Positions 61,023-64,000 of a stretch of 64,000 bases of DNA are shown here, piece by piece. Origin of the DNA: Gemmatimonadaceae bacterium. Lineage in GTDB: Bacteria; Gemmatimonadota; Gemmatimonadetes; Gemmatimonadales; Gemmatimonadaceae. Each line of letters opens with the position of its first letter. Within the stretch, counting starts at the first letter, position 1. The notes under the pieces are model-generated. The model was not told the DNA's origin. It saw nothing but the letters and a program-made list of their open reading frames with translations, and ran no database searches. The position numbers and the translations under genes are program-made. The DNA is taken from contig JADKJT010000009.1 in the NCBI GenBank assembly GCA_016720905.1, positions 142,641-206,640 of the forward strand, in the 5' to 3' direction.

Positions 61023-62291
61023 TCACAACACGCCGGCGTTAAGCCCGTAAATGGCCTGCAGCAGCGCCAGGGCAACAAACCCGACGATGCCGCCAAACCC
61101 GAGGATCATCACCGGCTCGATCAACGCCACGGCCTGATTCACCGTTCGCTGCAGTTCGCCGTCCGCCGCCTGGGCGGCGCGCGCCGCCATGCCGGCCAGG
61201 TCGCCGCTCGTCTCACCAGCGTCCAGCAAGCGCTCGGTGAGCGGTGGCAGCAGCCCGGACAGGGCCTGCGACAGACTGGCACCGCCCTGCACTCGGCGCT
61301 CCGCCTCCGCCATCGCCTGCGCCAGGTGCTGGTTTCGCACGACGGCGCGCGCCAGCCCCATCGACGCCAACAATGACACGCCGGCATGGAGGCCGATCGA
61401 CAACGTGCCGGTATAGCCGGCCGCTGCCTGCATGCGCTCAAGCCGCCCTACCAGCGGCCAGCGGAGCCGGGACTCATGCCACCGCCGAGCCGTGGAGGGG
61501 TCTCGCATCGCGCGATGGGCGGCCACCGCCACCACGCCCAACAGCAACAGCATGATCCACCAGCCCCTGACGAGGGCCGCACTGACCGCAATCAGCAGGC
61601 GTGTGCTCATCGGCAATGCTCCGCCGTTGTCGCTGATCAAGGTTGCGAAGCGCGGCACGACGAGGAGCAGGATCACGACCACACCCAGGATCGACGCCAC
61701 ACCGAGAATCGACGGGTATACCAACGCGCTGCGCAATCGGGCGCGCAGTGCGTCACGTCGCTCCAGATGGTCAGCGAGGAGCGACAGGCTGTCGTCGAGC
61801 GTTCCGGAGCCTTCTCCTGCGGCGATCAGTGGCGCGAAGACTGCCGGAAACACCGACTGCGCCGCGATGGCGACGCTCAGCGAGTCGCCACGCTCGATCG
61901 CCTCACGCACGGCGCCAAACGCCGTGCGATGGGCGTCTGTGGACGCTTCCTGCGCCGCGTACGTCAACGCGCGATGCAGCGGCACGCCGGCGCCAAGGAG
62001 CGTCGCCAGTGCGCGAATGACCACCGCCAGATCGGCGTCCGAGTCGGTCCACCGGCCGCGCCACGCCGGCCACATCGCATGCGTCGACACGGGGCGCCGG
62101 TCCGACGATGGTCCCGACGATCGTGACCCACCCTCGACCGGCAGCAGCTCCACCACCCACAGCGACCGACGACGCAAGGCGTCGACCGCTTCCCGTTCCG
62201 ACGCCGCATCGATCTCGCCGCGCACCGCCGCGCCATCCGCCGCCGCGGCGCGATAGCGCCAGCGGCCGCCAGCGGGGCGCGCGTCCGTCAT
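61023..62291 (-). CDS. gspF: type II secretion / type IV pilus inner-membrane platform protein (GspF/PilC)
   Basis: 422 residues with the two repeated GspF domains (about 80-200 and 300-415), each with cytoplasmic helices and three TM helices (AALVRGWWIMLLLLGVVAVAA, MILGFGGIVGFVALALLQAI). LSGLLPPLTERLLDAGETSGDLA is the conserved GspF block. N-terminal extension (VELLPVEGG) is short. Its ATG overlaps the stop of the ATPase gene by four bases. Works with GspE and the secretin to export folded proteins or drive a pilus; the pseudopilin genes are not seen in this window. Confidence 0.92.
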   Translation of the reverse strand: MTDARPAGGRWRYRAAAADGAAVRGEIDAASEREAVDALRRRSLWVVELLPVEGGSRSSGPSSDRRPVSTHAMWPAWRGRWTDSDADLAVVIRALATLLGAGVPLHRALTYAAQEASTDAHRTAFGAVREAIERGDSLSVAIAAQSVFPAVFAPLIAAGEGSGTLDDSLSLLADHLERRDALRARLRSALVYPSILGVASILGVVVILLLVVPRFATLISDNGGALPMSTRLLIAVSAALVRGWWIMLLLLGVVAVAAHRAMRDPSTARRWHESRLRWPLVGRLERMQAAAGYTGTLSIGLHAGVSLLASMGLARAVVRNQHLAQAMAEAERRVQGGASLSQALSGLLPPLTERLLDAGETSGDLAGMAARAAQAADGELQRTVNQAVALIEPVMILGFGGIVGFVALALLQAIYGLNAGVL

Positions 62292-63838
62292 CGGCCGTCG
62301 TCCTCGCTGACCACGCGTGTCACCTCGGCAATCGTCGTGCGACCGTCACGGATGGCCCGCCACCCATCATGTACCAGCGACGGAACGCCACGCGCGCGCA
62401 CCGTGGCGCGCAACACATCCAGTGATGCCCCGTCCACAAAGGCCGCACGCAACGCATCGTCCAGCACCAGCAGTTCGGTGATGGCGGCTCGACCGCGGTA
62501 GCCGGTGTGCGCGCATCGCTCGCAGCCGCGACCCTCGCGCACCCGCGTCACCGGCGGATCGAGCGGGGGCGTGAGGCTGTGCACCAGCGCGGCTTCTTCA
62601 CGATTGAGCGGCCGCCATTCGGCGCAGTGATCGCACGTCAGGCGAATCAGTCGCTGCGCCAGCACGCCCTGCAACGTGGCCGCCAGCAGGTACGGTGGCA
62701 CGCCCATCTCGGACAGCCGCGCCAATGCGCCAGCAGCGTCCGTGGTGTGCAATGTGCTCAACACGAGGTGGCCCGTCAGGGCGGCCTGCACGGCAATCTC
62801 CGCCGTCTCGGCGTCGCGCATTTCCCCCACCAAAATGACATCGGGATCATGACGCAGGATGGCCCGCAACGCATTGGCAAATCCGAACCCCGCTTTCGCA
62901 TTGACCGGCAGTTGCACGACGCCGTCCAGCCGGTACTCGACGGGATCTTCCACCGTCACGACTTTCACGCCCTCCGTGCTGCGCGCGGCGAGCGCCGCAT
63001 AGAGCGTCGTGCTCTTCCCGGAGCCGGTGGGTCCGGTCACCAGCAGCAATCCCGTGGTGCGCGCCACGAGAGACATCCACGCCTGCTGCACCTCCGGCGT
63101 GATGCCCAGATCGGTCAGGGAGCGGCTTCGCGCCCCCCCGCTATCCAGCAACCGGAGGACGAGACTCTCCCCATGCAGCGCCGGCAAGGTCGACACGCGA
63201 ACATCGATGTCCCGATCATCGATACGCACGCGCGCGCGTCCGTCCTGCGGCAATCGGCGCTCAGCGATATCGAGACCGGCCATGACCTTCAGTCGTGACA
63301 GCACGCCGGATTGAAACGCGGGGCCGAGCTGCTGGACATCGTGCAACACGCCGTCGCGGCGCATGCGCACCCGCAGACCGCTGGCCGTCGATTCGAAATG
63401 CACATCACTGGCGCCGGTGCGTGCCGCCTCGGCAAGGAGTGCGTTCACCACCTGGATCACCGGTTCCCGACTGGCCAAGGCGCGCAAATCGTCCAGCGAT
63501 TCCGTGTGATCGCCCTGCAGGGAGGCGCCCGGCGCGCCGGATGCCTGTGGCGTGCGCGGCGTCGCGGCCAGCGCGGCGCGAATCTCCGCCGCGGGGTAGG
63601 CATGAACCTCCACGCGGGCCTGCAGCGCACGGGACAGGACATCGGCCAGCACCGGCGCGATCGTGCTCTCGGCCGCGACCACGGCTACGCCGTCGATGTT
63701 CGACAGCGGCAGAATCGCGTGTTCCTCCAACCAGCGCGCCGGAAACCGCATGGCCAGCGCCGACGCAGCGGCGTCGCGCAGTCTGCGGGCGTCGCGCTCG
63801 GGCGCTGCCGTCACCCCCGCCGTGGGATCGTCCGCCAT
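62288..63838 (-). CDS. gspE: type II secretion / type IV pilus ATPase (GspE/PulE)
   Basis: 516 residues from ATG 63838, which shares its A with the preceding TGA (TGATG). Walker A GPTGSGKS (269-276), Asp box HDPDVILVGEMRDAE, His box LSTLHTTDAAGALARL. Tetracysteine zinc motif C402, C405, C439 and C442 (TCDHC ... CERCAHTGYRG) places it with GspE/PilB of secretion or pilus machines. The N-terminal N1 domain is reduced in length, and the GspL-binding domain is weak; the machine may be a minimal T2SS or a T4P-like system. Confidence 0.92.
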   Translation of the reverse strand: MADDPTAGVTAAPERDARRLRDAAASALAMRFPARWLEEHAILPLSNIDGVAVVAAESTIAPVLADVLSRALQARVEVHAYPAAEIRAALAATPRTPQASGAPGASLQGDHTESLDDLRALASREPVIQVVNALLAEAARTGASDVHFESTASGLRVRMRRDGVLHDVQQLGPAFQSGVLSRLKVMAGLDIAERRLPQDGRARVRIDDRDIDVRVSTLPALHGESLVLRLLDSGGARSRSLTDLGITPEVQQAWMSLVARTTGLLLVTGPTGSGKSTTLYAALAARSTEGVKVVTVEDPVEYRLDGVVQLPVNAKAGFGFANALRAILRHDPDVILVGEMRDAETAEIAVQAALTGHLVLSTLHTTDAAGALARLSEMGVPPYLLAATLQGVLAQRLIRLTCDHCAEWRPLNREEAALVHSLTPPLDPPVTRVREGRGCERCAHTGYRGRAAITELLVLDDALRAAFVDGASLDVLRATVRARGVPSLVHDGWRAIRDGRTTIAEVTRVVSEDDGR

Positions 63839-64000
63839 CACTGCGGTCGGTTGCCGCTCGTCGCGGGGTCGGGTGGCTTGCGGGTCACCGGCGTGCCATC
63901 CAGCGCGCCGGGCGAACGCCCTTCCATGCTCTTGCGCACGCGCTCACGAATGGCGTCGGCATCGGCGTCGGTGCGCACGATGTATGGCGTCACAAAGATC
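63838..64000 (-). CDS. gspD: GspD-type secretin, C-terminal fragment
   Basis: Runs off the window at the 5' side. The 53 visible residues read IFVTPYIVRTDADADAIRE then a Pro-rich tail ending SGNRPQ. IF-V-T-P-Y-I-V is the end of the secretin barrel of GspD/PilQ proteins. Its TGA (63840-63838) overlaps the gspE start by one base. The outer-membrane channel of the secretion complex. Confidence 0.8.
   Translation of the reverse strand, partial: IFVTPYIVRTDADADAIRERVRKSMEGRSPGALDGTPVTRKPPDPATSGNRPQ

Overview
The window is high-GC, gene-dense bacterial DNA: 51 protein-coding genes (two cut by the window ends) and no gene-free stretch longer than about 290 bases. I see no rRNA, tRNA, CRISPR array, prophage or insertion sequence. 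Gene content points to Gemmatimonadota. A SusC/SusD-type outer-membrane pair sits in a high-GC genome, alongside an orphan ADOP-type FtsX/MacB permease, DUF5916, DUF1800 and DUF1501 proteins. There are many secreted M28 peptidases, serine hydrolases and amidohydrolases, plus several Tat-like signals. The assignment rests on gene content only.

Layout. 1-4.5 kb: end of a DNRLRE surface protein, then a leftward run of a GH43 glycosidase, a small membrane protein and an ABC-2 transporter, preceded by a lipoprotein. 4.7-11.8 kb: ADOP permease, then a SusC/SusD uptake pair with a readable promoter and a strong terminator. 11.9-16.5 kb: class V aminotransferase, 1-Cys peroxiredoxin, serine hydrolase, rhomboid protease, and a nucleotidyltransferase with its small partner. 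16.5-19.4 kb: an Lrp/AsnC regulator divergent from arginase and ornithine aminotransferase, a compact arginine-catabolic module. 19.4-27.3 kb: DUF5916 outer-membrane protein, VOC protein, serine hydrolase, Kir-type K+ channel and penicillin-acylase-family hydrolase. 27.3-39.3 kb: SNF2 helicase, DinB-like protein, a propeller-gamma-glutamyltransferase fusion, a HEAT-cyclophilin fusion, an M28 peptidase, a PagL-like outer-membrane enzyme and a conserved hypothetical. 39.4-48.5 kb: S41 peptidase, small secreted and cytoplasmic enzymes, amidohydrolase, acyl-CoA synthetase and a Gfo/Idh/MocA oxidoreductase. 48.6-52.2 kb: a leftward hexosaminidase / CutC / NHS-transporter cluster. 52.4-60.8 kb: YfiT-like protein, a frameshifted propeller lipoprotein, a second M28 peptidase, a cupredoxin lipoprotein, and DUF1501/DUF1800 proteins. 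61.0-64.0 kb: a type II secretion/type IV pilus-like gspD-E-F operon, entered from its 3' side.

The least expected signal is repetitive DNA with a 7-base period. A GGAGACG heptamer family occurs at four separate loci. Two loci are long hairpins between convergent genes, one lies just upstream of a start codon, and one is inserted in frame in the gamma-glutamyltransferase, where it encodes three R-R-E-T-x-D-x heptads. A second heptamer array (AGTACTN) and a 166-base near-perfect palindrome occupy two other intergenic sites. Three of the arrays start exactly at a TAG stop codon.
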